Shown: piece by piece, positions 25,801 to 40,800 of the stretch
Position numbering within the stretch: the stretch's first letter is position 1
Layout: the number at the start of each line of letters is the position of its first letter
Assembly (NCBI GenBank): GCA_903813345.2
Contig: CAIIXF020000010.1
Span: 30,500,828-30,564,827, forward strand
Direction of reading: 5' to 3'
DNA from: Owenia fusiformis
Lineage: Eukaryota; Annelida; Polychaeta; Sabellida; Oweniidae
DNA: 64,000 nt
Notes under the pieces: generated by a model
What the model was told of the DNA's origin: nothing
Databases searched by the model: none
The model's input: only the letters and a program-made list of their open reading frames with translations
Position numbers and translations under genes: made by a program

Positions 25801-28800
25801 ACATAAGTCATAAATTCAATTTGAAATTTTTACAGATGCAAGAGCTCATAAGGGTCTGAAGTAAACAAAACATTTTATTTAGCTTTTAGTTCCAATATTA
25901 AGTGTGGAGAATATAATCACACTACTGTATAATAATAGTTATAGAAAAAAATAAATAAAAATATGTGTTTTAAGTTTATTTCAAAACCTGTCACTGATAA
26001 TATCTTGCCCTTATACTTATATTACTCAAATACCATTGGCTCGATTTTGTTCATATTTTGTAAACATATGCCCTATGGAGCCAGAAGTTCTGCTCGAAAG
26101 CAGACTTTCAAAATGGCCACTTAATTGTTCAAAAATTTTAGCGCCAATTTTACAGTAACTTAGGTACAATATATAAAATTGTTATAGCGATATGTTTTAA
26201 ATGTAAAGAAAAAATTATATAGGACATTATAATAAAGCTAGAAGTAAGATATTTCAGAAGCACACTGTATAATGACACTTTTGGGAATAGGTGGCCATTT
26301 TGAAACAGCCACCATTCGCATGGCCTCCATGCATATGTGTTATTTTACTTCATTTTTACTATACACTGTCGCTCAAAATTCATATTTGATATATAATACT
26401 CATAAGCATGGCACATTTTCTTACGACATTTTGGCTAGTAGCCATTTTGAAAAATGGCTGCCATTTACATGTAATTGTGTGCAATTTTATTGAAATTCTA
26501 TATGTGCCTACATGTACCTCTAAGCATATTACACTTTCTGATGACAATTTGGCTAGTGAGCAACCATTTTAAAAATGGTGGCCATTTTTGTGTGTTATTT
26601 TACGATTTTTCTCATATGCTTCGTTTGTTAAAATGCCAGACATGGCTGTTCGATGGGATTTGCTACGCTTTGGTGTTGCTGTTGTCTAGTTGATATTCTT
26701 TTATCAAAATCATGATATGGCCATAAAATTAGAAACATGTTACATGTGTCGTGTTACAGACTGAGCCTACACATGGACTGGTTCATGTTTTCGATGTAGG
26801 TGTGTTGAGTTTCAAATGATCTACCTATGGAAACTATTTAGAATGTTTCATTTATTAAATTGTTATATTGATTGATACAGAAGACTGCAGAAAAATTACA
26901 AAACAACTTGTAGGAAAATCATTGCATTGACTAAAATTATCAGATTGATGATATGGGATCACCCATTTTTATGAATAACATTGCCCAGCCAGTTCATTAT
27001 GAAAAATTAAATGCACTCTGAAATAATTTCCATTCATCTACCCAAAAATAAACGTGTTGGAATACTATAGGCTGATTCACTCTCAGTGACACCTGGTATG
27101 TTTGAACATTTTGCAACTTGCATCATAATTGACACAATCAAGTGAAAATAGAAGTGACATTCACAGCAGATTTTATTGAATGAATAATTGAAGCTAACTG
27201 GTACATGTAACTTGTCATTTTGAACTTACTGGAAACATTATGAATATCTTCCGAGCCAAATTCCTTATCATTTTTATCATTATCATTGTCATTGGGACTT
27301 TATACTTATTAAGCATAGCACCTCGGCTAGTTCAAGAACTGAAAGAATCTACCTCACTGGCCGCTCAGATAAAATGGGAAAATACAGGCGTAAAACCAGA
27401 AATAGAATTATTTCCTCCACCTCCCAAAGCGCATGTAGATACTAAAGGCAATTTTGGAGCAGTTAAAACATCAGGGATGAATCAAGCATCAAGAGAAAAT
27501 CCTAAAACATCGGAGAAGATAATGTTAAAAGAACACTTTGAGCAAATAATTAATGCATGGGGAAACATTACAACAAACCAACAGAAGTATACAGTCTTAG
27601 ACTTTCAAAATATCTGTGACACCCATTCTGATGACCTGATCCTATTACAGATAGAACATATGTATGATCTCGCTGGAATAAACACGAGTCAACGATTTAA
27701 TAACAAGAGTTTGAAATTTATGTCCAATATCCTTGGACCGCGTTTATACAATTCAAAGAGATTCGAGTATAACATACAGTGGTCATATGATAGTTTCCGT
27801 CATAATGTTTATATGAAGATCTTGGAAACTTTTTTGGGAAAACCAACGTATGGAGGTAGCAGCTTTCGGATTCTTGTACAGGGTGTCCATAGTTTTATGT
27901 GTAATGTGAAGGATAATTTCAATGGGATATATCATGTATGTTGTCCCTTTGTACCACCATGTAGTAACATTACTGTTGCATTGGTATACACTTCTTATGG
28001 GGCATTCCTTGATATACCAACAATTCGACCATTTTCATTGATTCTTGCTCAAATAAAGAATTGCCGACTTAATAATGGGGATCAGCTGCCGCATGAACAA
28101 TTCGAGACTGATATGATAAATAAGGTTCAGTGCGTGAGAGATCCAAGATTCCTTTCTAAACATGGGAGATGGATATTACACGATGGAAGTTTAAAATGGG
28201 GATTGCACTCAAAGTGTATTTCAAAGATGTTGACCCCGACAGAGCTCAGAACTTGTTTTCAAAAATTAAGAAACATAAATTGCTACGGAGACTCTCATCT
28301 CCTTAATACAATGACTTATTTTAAACATCTGATTGAAAATAAATCAGTTTATAATGAAACTCTCAGAAATTGGACATTTGATAATAATCATCTTTACTTT
28401 CATTGGTCAACCAGTGTGCGTGAAGTTTCACAAAATCTGCTTAAAGATTATAATCCAACACTTCAAAATATTAAACCAGCTGTGGATCAAACTGGAGATC
28501 AACGTTACAGTACTATAATTTTTGATAATGGAGCTTGGGATATGTACAAAGGGACATTGTCTGACTATCTCAATTCTATTCAAACCTTACTTGTGCCACT
28601 TTTAAGAAAATATCGCCAAAATCCAACATGGAGCAATACACGTATCATCTGGTTTGGTAATCCAGCATGGCCTCATAAACCAAATTACATGACTCAAGGA
28701 CACCATGAGAGGAATGACTTTAGAATTGCTGTTGCAAATGCTCTTACTGAGTCACTCACCAAGGACCTTGGCGTTGACTTCATAAATCAGTTAACCCCCT

Positions 28801-31800
28801 CGAGTATAAGGTCCAGTGAGAATGTATGTACTATACATTATATCTGTACAAAGAAAGTCAAACATACACACAAATCTATCGGACATGTGGGGATTGTTAT
28901 AGCTCACATGTTGTTTGAGAACATGTGTAGAATATAGTGATCAATGATATTGGAATGAAGAACACTGAGGAGAAGTGATTCTTTATAAATGAGTATAGCC
29001 AGTCCTCCAGATCTGAGTTTCACCGATTTTATAGGTGTATATTTGCATCATTATTAGAGAAATTGTGTTTGTTTGATGTGGTTTGAATGACTAAATAGTC
29101 ATTATGAAAGAAAATCCAAAAATATATTTTCCCGTATCTCAGGCCATGGAGCCTGAATAGGGCTATCCATAGTAGGATTTGTCCTTCCTTAGGGGATCAA
29201 TCCACGTATAAATTTAATTAAAATTTAATTTGCTGAATCAGGTAATTAGTAAGTGATTCATATTAGATTAAGGTGGGTATGCCCTAATGAATATTCGAAC
29301 ATGACTGTATTCATGCCTTCTATAGTCTGTAAACAAAGCCACCATTTCGCTCGAGGTATATTCGTGAAGAATACCCCTGGTAATACGTGTAATGTGTGAC
29401 GTTTTAACGGCGGGTCGTAGTAATGGCGGACCATAGTGAATATTCGAAACATTTTGGTTAGTTTTCATGTTCGAATCGTAATATAGACCTCAGAGCAGGG
29501 GTAATATCGTCGAATACACCCCTTAAGGCTAGGCACAAAAGCTTTCGAACCCCTCACTCCCTTCGGTCGTTCCCCTGCGGGGTGTATTTGACAATATAAC
29601 CCTTGCTCTTCGGTCTATATTTCTTAATTATTGGCCCGAGTTCTTCAACATCTTGTTGCAATGATGTAACCATCTGAAAAGTTAATCCAAGGACTGAGGT
29701 TAATCATACGATGATATGAATTATTGGATTGTCATTCAAAACACATTATGCAGCTGAACTGTGATGCTTTTTTCTTACAAATCCATGAGGAATTTATTTT
29801 CTTTTTGCATAGATCATTGTATAAATGTTATATATCTCTGTTTTCCAAACTAGTATCATTTGGTTCCTTTTGTGAATTACCTATATTTATGATACATCCG
29901 CTCATATTGCTGTTTGGTACTTGCTCGTTACATATAAAGATTATAACACAAGACAGCGTATGTTGCAGATAAAATGCACATTGGAAGTGCAATTAGATGT
30001 TATTCATAATTATACAAGTTGGGTCTAAAACAACTGATAGGTGGACTATGTCCGTTGAACTACCCTATCATATGTAAAAAAAAAGTGTAATGCCTTGGTC
30101 ACAGTTGCTCCAATTTTCACTACGGCACCTGGCTGATTGAGTATTTTGTTCAAAATTGAATACAATATTGAACAAGCCGGGCGCCGGCCGATGGATCGGA
30201 GCAAATGTGACCCAGGCACATAAGATGTAATTCATACTCAGTCTTGCAAGAATACATGCAACTTCAATCAGTAGTCAGTGTCACCTTCTCAATATTAAGG
30301 CAATTGAATTGAAATGAAAAGCATCATATTTGCATTACTTAAAATTTTTAATTGGATTATGATTTCACATTGGATAATCAATATTAAAAAATTACCCAAT
30401 TGTCATAATTTAGTGGAGCGATCAATCACATTTGATCAATTAATTGATCAACAACAACAATAGAACAAATCAATAGAATATGTCATTCACATATCAAAAC
30501 CATATGTGACATATGCAATACGCAGAGCTGTCAAGTGTCCCGCGAATGGCGGGATTATCCCGCGAATTTGATCAAAATTTGGCTAATTCGCGTGTTCCGC
30601 AATGTCCCGCGAAGTCCCGCAAATGTCGGCTTTGACCTCCGCGAATTTTCAAAATTGTAACAATCCCCGAGGCTAAATAATTGTGATTATCTTGTAATAT
30701 AAGAAGCTAAGTTTTTGCGCTTTTGATCGAGGAGTAAAGTTTACCTTATTTGAAAAGTGCTGCCAAACTCCCAGTGCATCAGATCATCGAAGACTGCTTT
30801 TGAAAAGAGCATATAGTCCATTTATAAAACTATGATTTTGATCCAAATAACACCATATAGTTGACTTCTCAAGTACCAAGTAAGCCGTTATTTGGTATCA
30901 AAATAAAGAGGAAGAGTGCAATTTTCATTTTAATTACGAAAATAGGGATGTATGTCACGTATAGTTCCAACGTTGGCCATTTTACTAAGCGTGTCACGGT
31001 CTTCATCTAAAAACTGAGCAAATGTTAGCAAACGCGAGTTCCAATAAATGGACACTGATATCTCGAAAAGAAACCTGACTCCCTATAATTTGATGTAGAT
31101 TAATCGAACCCCAATATGAATAGGTACATTTTAATATGTAACACTATGGGGGAGTAAATGTTTCATAGTTGGTCACGAACACCATAAGTGCAAAGTATTG
31201 TTCAGATTTTTTTAATTTCGTGTTGGATTACGGTACTCACAACTAAAGCGTGGTTTTTTGATACAGGGTGGTCAAAAAATGGAAACCCTGCATTTTCCTT
31301 ATATCTTTTTCACTTTAGGAAATTACTCCCTGATATTTCACACATTTGTACATCATTCAATTTTCTACGACCCTACCATATTTCATGACCATCGGATAGA
31401 CACAATTTTACAGCACTTAGAATAACATGCTTCAGATTTGGCCATTATCGCGCTGTAGGCATAACAGCACAGTTGTCAATGAGCCGAATGCATTCCTCAG
31501 CAGGTATGGCCTGAATGACACAAATGATCTCACTTTTGAGGTTTGCAATTGTCCTGAGGTCATTCTCATATACTCTACATGTATCTCTGCCATATCCCCA
31601 CAGGTAGGGACATTTTAGACGATGAGTCAAGTTTCCTCACAACCCAATAGTGGCCACTGGGCATGTTCTTTAGAGTACTGTAACATTGTGACTATCAATC
31701 TAATGGTCGTGAAATAAATTAGGCTGGAAGCAAATTGAATGATGTACAAAAGTGTAAAATATCAGGGAGTTATTTTTTAAAATGACAAAGATATGAGGAA

Positions 31801-34800
31801 AATGGTATTAAGGTTTCCATATTTTTGACCACCCTGTAGTTTAATAATATTTCTATGCGTATTGTGTGGAATTGTGTTGACGTTTACTTATAAGTTAAGT
31901 GCATTATATTTGATAAATAAGTATCTGAAAGTTTGATTTGAGAACTTTTACATTAAGCCCCAATCACGTAAATCCCTTTCAAGAATGTCTTGCGACACCC
32001 CGCAAATTTAGGTGGATGTCCCGCAAAATCCCGCGAATTTAGGGCACTTTGTCTAAAAAAATCTGTCCCTCTATGAAGTCTTTGGTGGTAACCCTGTTAA
32101 CTGTCCCGCAATTAGCGTGTTTGTCCCTCGAATGGTCCCGCGAAATCCTGCGAATTTGATCAAAATTGGACCTATTAGCGCAATCACGCAAATCGCTTAA
32201 ATGTCCAGCGAAATCCCGCGAATTTAGGTGGATGTCCCGCGAAATCCCGCGAAGTTTTGGCACTGGGTCTAAAAAATCTGTCCCGCGAGAAAATCTTTGG
32301 GGGTTGACAGTACTGCAACACGTGGATGTGGAATGATCTTCCAAAGGCAATTAAAGATAAGACCACTTTTTATGTCCCACCCACATAGTGTGGGGCCATA
32401 TTGTCGGCCTAGGCGCGTCCGTCCGTCCGTCTGTCTGTCCGTCTGTCTGTCTGTCTGTCCGTCTGTCTGTCCGTCTGTCTGTCCGTTTGTCCGCACGTCC
32501 GGCAGTTTTCTCCAAAACCGCTACAGATATCACCTTCAAATTTTCAGGTATAACTTATGAGTGCATACAGATGTGGATAAAGAAAAATTAACTCGATACC
32601 AACTTCCTGTCGGCCATTTTGAAGTCAAATGCTAAAATCCTTGTCTGCAAACTGTAAGAAAAACGGCTTCACAGTTGCATTTAAAACTTTAACATCTTGT
32701 TCAGCTCACTTCATTCTAGATCTGATTAGGTTTTGGACCTGTAAGCTCAGTCATGTCAGCCATTTTGAATGTTTTAAGAAAAGTTAGCGCACGATAATAC
32801 TTTGTATCATATTGAATGGTGTTATTCAGTTTTCATACTGAAACTATTTAGTAGCTTTATAAATAATTTCAGGTGTATTTTGTTGTAAAAGCCTATGTTA
32901 TTGTTAACAGTAGTTATATGTGATAATTTTGTTGAAAGAAATTAGCAAAAACTCATAATCACTTTTTTATTGTCGGCCATTTTGGATTTTTCGGTCCTAA
33001 AATCTCATGTGTAAAGTCTAGTCTACACGTTTTCAGGTGAACCGTTTGGTGGATCAATTTCAAATTTTCAGGGATGATTCTTAGTATGAAATCTAGATCT
33101 GATTAGTTTTTGGGCATTCTGGGTAAATGTCAAGGCAGCCATTTTGGATTTTCCGTCCTTAAATCTTGTCAGTAAAGTCTTGTCTACTTGTTTTCAGGTG
33201 AACCATTTGGTAGATCAATTTCAAATTTTCAGGGATGATTCCCAGTATGAAATACTAGATCTGATTAGTTTTTGGGCATTCTAGGTAAATGTCATGGCAG
33301 CCATTTTGGATTTTCCGTCCTCAAATCTTGTCTGTAAAGTCTTGTCTACGCATTTCCAGGTGAACCGTTTGGTAGATCAATTTGAAATTTTTAGGGATGA
33401 TTCTCAGTATGAAAATCTAGATCTCATTAGTTTTTATGCATTCTGGATAAATGTCAAGGCAGCCATTTTGGATTTTCCGTCTTAAAATCTTGCCCGTAAA
33501 GTCTTGTCTACGCGTTTTAAGGTGATCCGTTTGGTAGATCAATTTCAAGTTTTCAGGGATGATTCTTAGTATGAAAATCTAGATCTGATTAGTTTTTGGG
33601 CATTCTGGGTAAATGTCAAGGCAGCCATTTTGGATTTTCTGTCCTAAAATCTCGTCTGTAAAGTATTGTCTACACATTTCCAGGTGAACTGTTTGGTAGA
33701 TCAATTTCAAATTTTCAGGGATGATTCTTAATATGAAAATCTAGATCTCATTAGTTTTTATGCATTCAGGATAAATGTCAAGGCAGCCATTTTGGATTTT
33801 CCGTCTTAAAATCTTGCCCGTAAAGTCTTGTCTACGCGTTTTTAGGTGAACCTTTAGGTAGATCAATTTCAAATTTTCAGGGATGATTCTTAGTATGAAA
33901 ATCTAGATCTGATTAGTTTTTGGGCATTCTGGGTAAATGTCAAGGCAGCCATTTTGGATTTTCTGTCCTAAAATCTTGTTTGTAAAGTTTTGTCTACGCA
34001 TTTCCAGGTGAACCGTTTGGTAGATCAATTTCAAATTTTCAGGGATGATTCTTAGTATAAAAATCTAGAACAGATTAGTTTTTTGGCATTCTGGATAAAT
34101 GTCAAGGCAGCCATTTTGGATTTTCGGTCCTCAAATGTTGTCTCTAAAGTCTTGTTTACATGTTTTCTGGTTAACTGTGTGACGGATCAATTTCAAATTT
34201 TCAGGGGTGCCTCTTAGTATGAAAATCTAGAACTGACTAATTTTTGGGCATTCTGGGTAAATTTTAAGGTGGCCATATTGGATTTTCCCTCCTCAAATTG
34301 TGTCGTTAAAGTCTTGTCTACTCATTTTTAGGATAACCATTTGATGGGATCACCCATAGGTGGGGACATTTTGTACACATTTGTGTTCTTGTAATCTTTT
34401 CAAATTTGAATTGAAGAGACATTTGTTTAATCAAAATAAAAGGTTTCAGAAACTGTATTATTGCAGCGACCGCAAAGTTAATATAATCCATGCGCGGTTT
34501 AGATTAGGCCTCACGCAACTGAATTTGCATTTATTATCGCACCCTCAGGTGCTATATTGTAATCAGTTTGCCGGGCGGGCGATTGGGCGGGCGGGCGATT
34601 GGGCGGGCGGGCGGGCGTTTGGGCGGGCGGGCATCTGGGTAAATGTTAAGGCGGCCATTTTGGATTTTCCGTCCTAAAATCTTGTCTGTCAAGGCTTGTC
34701 TACAGGTTTCCAGCCAAACCGTTTGAGGGATTCATTTGAAATTCTCAGGGATGTTTGTACCTATGAATGTTTAGACTTGATTAGTTTTTCGGCATTCTGG

Positions 34801-37800
34801 GTAAATGTAAAGGCGGCCATTTTGGATTTTCCGTCCTAAAATCTTGTCTGTCAAGGCTTGTCTACAGGTTTCCAGCCAAACCGTTTGATGGATTCATTTG
34901 AAATTCTCAGGGATGTTTCTACCTATGAAAGTTTAGAACTGATTAGTTTTTCGGCATTCTGGGTAAATGTTAAGGTGGCCATTTTGGATTTTCCGTCCTA
35001 AAATCTTGTCTGTCAAGGCTTGTCTACAGGTTTCCAGCCAAACCGTTTGAGGGATTCATTTGAAATTCCCAGGGATGTTTCTACCTATGAAAGTTTAGAA
35101 CTGATTAGTTTTTTGACATTCTGGATAAATGTTAAGACGGCCATTTCTGTTCAAGGGTGCGATATTGTTCACCGTGTGTATTTTCCATGAGGTTGATCGA
35201 CGCTCCAAGTTGTCCCCTCTGCGTAAATAGTAATGAAACAATCATGCATACATACACATAACAATTAACAATAAAATATGTGACAATACATATCATGAAA
35301 TTAGAAATTTGTAAAAACAGTACATTAATATGTGTAAAAATAGTATATGACCAGTCTATAAAAAATAAGCACTTAAAATTTATTGTCACACTTACATTTG
35401 AGCATATTAAGACATGTAAAATTACAATTATTCACTAATTGAGGCAAGGAATTGCTTTTTTAGATGAACTTTAAAAGATTGCACTGAAGCAGATTCCTTT
35501 AAATCTAAAGGTGCCTTGTTCCAGAGAACAGATGCTCTGTGACTAAAAGTTTGTGTGCCTGCATTATTACAATTTTGTTTAATAAGAATACATTTGTTAG
35601 TAGTAGCACGAGTACCATAGTTGTGAGTGTCCTTAGTTAAGGTAAAACTGTCCTGCATATAAGTGGGAACCAGTCCATTCACTACCTTATACATTAGTGT
35701 CAGGTTGTGCATGTCCTGCCTCTCTCTTATGGATGGCCACTTCAGAGTATTTCTAACATCCTGGGATGGTGTATGTGGGGCACATTTAACTATCAATCTA
35801 CCAGCATGGTATTGGAATCTCTTATATTTTATTAGAGTTGTGAGCTGCATCCAGAGATGAAAGCATCACCATAATCAAAAATGGGTGTGATGGTAGATTG
35901 GATTAAAAGTTTGGTTGTTTTGAGGGTAAGAGAATCTCTCACTCTCCCAATGACCCCTAACCTTTGTGACAATTTTGTACAAGTTTTGGTTATATGTGTT
36001 TTTCCAAGTGAGTGTTGGATCAAACCACAAACCAAGATATTTGAAAGCATTGACTTGTTCAATTTTTTCTCCATTCATGACTATGTCGTCACTTTCATCT
36101 ACCTTTGACAGTTTCTTGGATGACCCATACACCATGAATTTGGTCTTCTTGACATTTAATGTTAATTTATTTGAGCACAGCCATTTGTGTACCACATTCA
36201 TGTCAGCTGTTAACTTTGCTTTAATAGAGTGAATATCTTTGGTATGGTAAAATATGGCAGTGTCATCTGCATAGAGTGTGACTTTGGAGTCTTTAATTTG
36301 ATTTTGGAGGTCGTTTATGCAGAGAATAAAAAGCAGAGGTCCGAGTACAGAGCCCTGAGGTACTCCATACTCGACTGGTAATGAAGATGACACTTTGCCA
36401 TTTATACTTACACATTGACTTCGACCAATGAGATAACTGCTGAACCAAGACAATTCTTTGTCTCTGACACCGATGTTTTGCATTTTCATGAGCATTAAGT
36501 ATACATCGACGGTGTCAAAGGCTTTTTTCAAATCAAGATATACTACACCCGTTAAAAGCCCATTTTGGGTGTTGTTAAGTATATAATCAGTAACATTTAC
36601 AAGTGCGGTCTGCATGGAATGTTTGGGCCTGAAACCAAATTGATGAACAGCTAAGATATTATTGTCAGTCAGGTAAGTATATAATTGATTGTGTACAAAT
36701 TTTTAAAAAACTTTTAGACAGACTGGTAGAACAGATATTGGTCTGTAGTTTGAAGTATTCAAATTGGGGCCATCTTTATAGATTGGCGTAACTTTAGCCT
36801 TCCTCCACTGATCAGGTATTTTCCCTGTCATTAGAGAAAAGTTAAAAAGGGTTGTCAGGGGGATAGATATCTCCGGGGCTGCCATATGCTTTAACAAACC
36901 CTTGATTAGTTTGTCAACAAATCGTGAAAAAGTTAACATTATTCTTAATGGGAGTACTTCTTTTTCTGACGAGGAAAACAAATTATTATTCGAAGAACTC
37001 CATCGATATTTCATTAATTCACAAAGATTTTAAAAATGATTTTATGTCTCCCAATGCTGCACACCCCCCCCCTTTTTACCAGAGATAACATTAAACAATG
37101 TGTATGGAAAACATTTTGTATTAGCTGATAGCTATTAATGTAATCCAATAAATATAATATTACACAAAAAACATATGCAACAATAGAACCATTGATGATG
37201 CAATTTTCAATCTGATGTGAAACATGAAATACAATTATTGATTATTGAACATTTGTGGATTATAAATCATGAAATTCATGATAGATCAAAAAAGCAGAAT
37301 TGTTAGCAAACTGAATGATCTGAAAGGAATTTTGACAATTTTGGTTTTACAGTGATTCTAGTTATACTTTATAGAATAAAACTTCTGATATTTCTGTTCA
37401 AGTTGAAAATGGAACTGGTATCCAAAATCAGACTAGATTACTGCATATGAAAATGATACTGTATGTTACCAATTGATGAAGTAATTTAGGATTCAGGGAA
37501 AAGGTTGTCCAGAGGTTTCTGGTGACTTGGAAAATAAAGATATTTGTCTCGATCATCTTCCGCTATGTCATTACTTCAAGAAGACTGGCCAGAAAGTGAT
37601 TAGTTTTAGATGGAAGACATTGTTGCTTTGATGTTTGTGGTAGTGACATCTGTTATTGATAATTTTAATTTTAAACCAAAAAAACTCAATTTTCATCCCT
37701 GGGTATATTACACAAAGAGCAGACTTTAAAATGACCTTTGCCACAGACTGAAGTGTAGGCCTATGCTGCCACCATTACAATTCTGATGTAATGCAGCAAC

Positions 37801-40800
37801 TGACCAATCATCAAATACAAGAACTTAAACTCCGCTCTGTCACCAGGCCAACATTTTCCTCTTATATTCACGTCGTGAAAGGGTTAAAAAACGGTGGCAG
37901 CATGACCCTATAGCTGAACATGTTAAACTAACTAACTAATCCACTATGGATAACAATAGAATGGTAAAAAAAACAAAAACAAAACAACAACAAAAAAGTC
38001 CTGCAACCCTACCAATGTAACTATACACATTCAGTATAGTACCCCGGACAGGTTCAAAGATGCAGTCATGCTTTTACGCTGTAGATTTGCAATGGAACAA
38101 TCATTATCATTGAAATTTTCAAGATTTATTTTAGAGGCAATTTCCAACATAGAAATTGAATATCTTGTCAAAGTTCCTAATCTTATGATTTCCATAGACT
38201 TTTTTCAAAAACACCCCACTATCAATAAAATACAGGTTTTGCTTGAACAATTGAACTTTAAATGTCATTTTAAATCTTGTCAAGCTATTGAATTTTCAGC
38301 TGCCTAAAGTCTTTTCAGAAGCATTTGTTGCCATATTTATGAATGGCTGATTGTTGTTATTCATGTTAGTTATATTCAATATTATTACAGTGCATTTAAG
38401 GCCAGTAAAGTACTTGAGCTCTGGGTCACTTTTCCCTTGATTTTGCAGTTCAGACGGAGAGCAAGGTCTTGAGCCGAAGCTTCCTGTCAAAGGACACGCG
38501 TTTCACCCGATCATACTGTTCAATAACTACTAGTGTGTTCAAAATGAAGTAAACATTACAAATCCCCAACTTCATATATTTCCTTGATTAGATCCTTCGA
38601 AATAGTTGTGTCAAATGCTATCATGAAATTTTACTTGTCAAAGGGTTGCATGCTGAGCGATGGTGATGGAAAGACCAAGCGGCAAAAAAGTGCTTAATAA
38701 GAGGAAATGTGACCAAGAGCTACAAGTTTTTCATTGGTCTATTGCACTGTTGGATACTATATATTGAATTTGACTAACATGAATAACAATAATCAGTCGT
38801 ATATGCATAAAATAAAAATAAAATGAATTATAGAGATACCAGAGAGATGCTCAATCTTCAGAAGAGTTATCTCACCTGTTGGACGCGCCACCTATCCATG
38901 GAGAATCACAACTGGACACACCTGTCGTGATAAAAGGTATTTTGATAATGGACATTAAATAACTTTTTGACATAAATTTAAAAATGAAAATTTAATAATT
39001 TTATGAATATATTTTGTTAGTTGTATGAGTCGATGAGTATACAAATAATTATAGTTTTATTTGTTTTAATAAATTTTAATAATGAATTGATAAATCTTTT
39101 GATTTTCTGTTATCACTTTTTTCAGAATTATTGAGAATTTCTAAAATTGACAACATCTCAGTATCTCAGCTCAATCTTAGGTACAATTACAGAGTTCACA
39201 TATTGCAATTGTGGTCCCAATTTGATAGTTATACAGTGAAACCTGTATATAAGAACAGCTCTTTGATTGAAATACATGTACCTCTCAATGTGAACACTAT
39301 TTCTTGGTCTCAAATTTCTCATTGATCTACATGTTGAAGATTCCTTAAAATGTGAACACCTGCTAATCCAAACACTTTTTGCGGGTTCCAGAGATGTTCA
39401 GATTAGACTGCTAGAGCTTTTACTGTATTGAAAATTATGTCCATTTGTTTGATTTCAGAGAGGCAGTCTTGTTTTGCTGAGTTTATGCTTGGACTCTGTA
39501 CCTGTATTAGCCTTGGGAACATCTGGGCAATATTCATCAAAAATATCACTGTGCTCTCTAGAAATATAGGGTTAGTTATTGTTGAACTTAGCTTAAATTT
39601 CTGTTAAAGCCCCCGATAAATCGGGCTACGTATACCGCCGTGTTTACATTAGGGGATTAGAAGAGTTTATTTTTTACTTAGGTATGCAAGCAATATCAAT
39701 ATTAGGCTTCATGCATGTACTCGTGTGTACAATTAGCATGCCCTTCAATATTATATAAGCCAGGCAATTCAAGTACAACATAATGTACACTATTAATGTG
39801 TGTACCACATGGGAATACAATTCCCTGGGAAACAAAACACAAATACTTTTTATATGTTCAAAATGAGCCATTTGATTGATGCATACACTTAATACCTTCA
39901 TATATAAACATCTACAAAGTATATCTAATAGTTATTTTCAATTCCAATCTTGAAACTCGCCTGGTTACGATTATAGGGAAATCAACACGGGACGATAGTT
40001 GTACACCTTCCTGGCTTACCTCTGAAGCCTGTACCCTGTAATCTCTTTATATAGGTTAGCGAGAGCACTGCGCCTGCGCAGTTTTAAATTTTGGCGCACA
40101 CTTTAAGGTGGTAGATTTCTATAATTTTAGAATTGCAACAAAATCTTCAATTCTATGAATTCTGGTAAATCTGTTGCCGAAAATTTTATTCTGGCTATTG
40201 CCAAAAAACACCTATTGCAGTGCAATTTCAGTCTTTTAAAAATTGAATAAATCAGAAAATCACAATTTTTTCTAAAATTATCTGTTACTACATGTCCTCT
40301 GTTCTCTTTTTAATACACAATTGTATTTTGATTTTTTCAGATTTCTCTTGTTCTCGTTTATGTTGCCTGCCATCCAGATTATCTTATTCTGTTTGTGTAT
40401 AGGACGGGAACCTTATGGTTTAAACATGGCAGTAGTAAATAAGGATACTGGTCCATTAGGAGCTGAATACCTGAAATTTCTAAATAATAATACTATTATA
40501 CAGGTATGCCTTTTTAATTTCCTTTGAAAATTTTTTTGGTAACTTTGTATTATAGTTATTGGTATTTATCAGACATAATTGAATATAGTGACATAAAAAC
40601 TCAAGATTCTAGATTCTATGATAGGCGGCATCAGTAAATGAATGAAGTTGAAATTTATTTGCAGTATTTCTTGTCATGTTTTAACTTTAGACTCATTACA
40701 CAAATTTAGTCAACCTTGGGCACTGCCCTTAAAGGGCACTATGCTTTCTTCAGAAAATTACTTTTGAAAATATTTTTTGGTAATTTATTGTAATTAGCTT

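Noticed and set aside
29258-29468. Minus-strand frames of about 65 codons
   Set aside because: They lie in a MITE-like insertion missing from the paralogous block and differ only by frame of the same DNA.
32269-32591. Open frames rich in SVCLSVCPS or TDRRTDRQ
   Set aside because: They read through the CYGTC microsatellite inside a non-coding element.
38449-38515. Alternative candidate for the missing ABC linker exon after TTTTGCAG
   Set aside because: Its open frame requires the wrong phase and no donor is present; 38834-38936 fits better.
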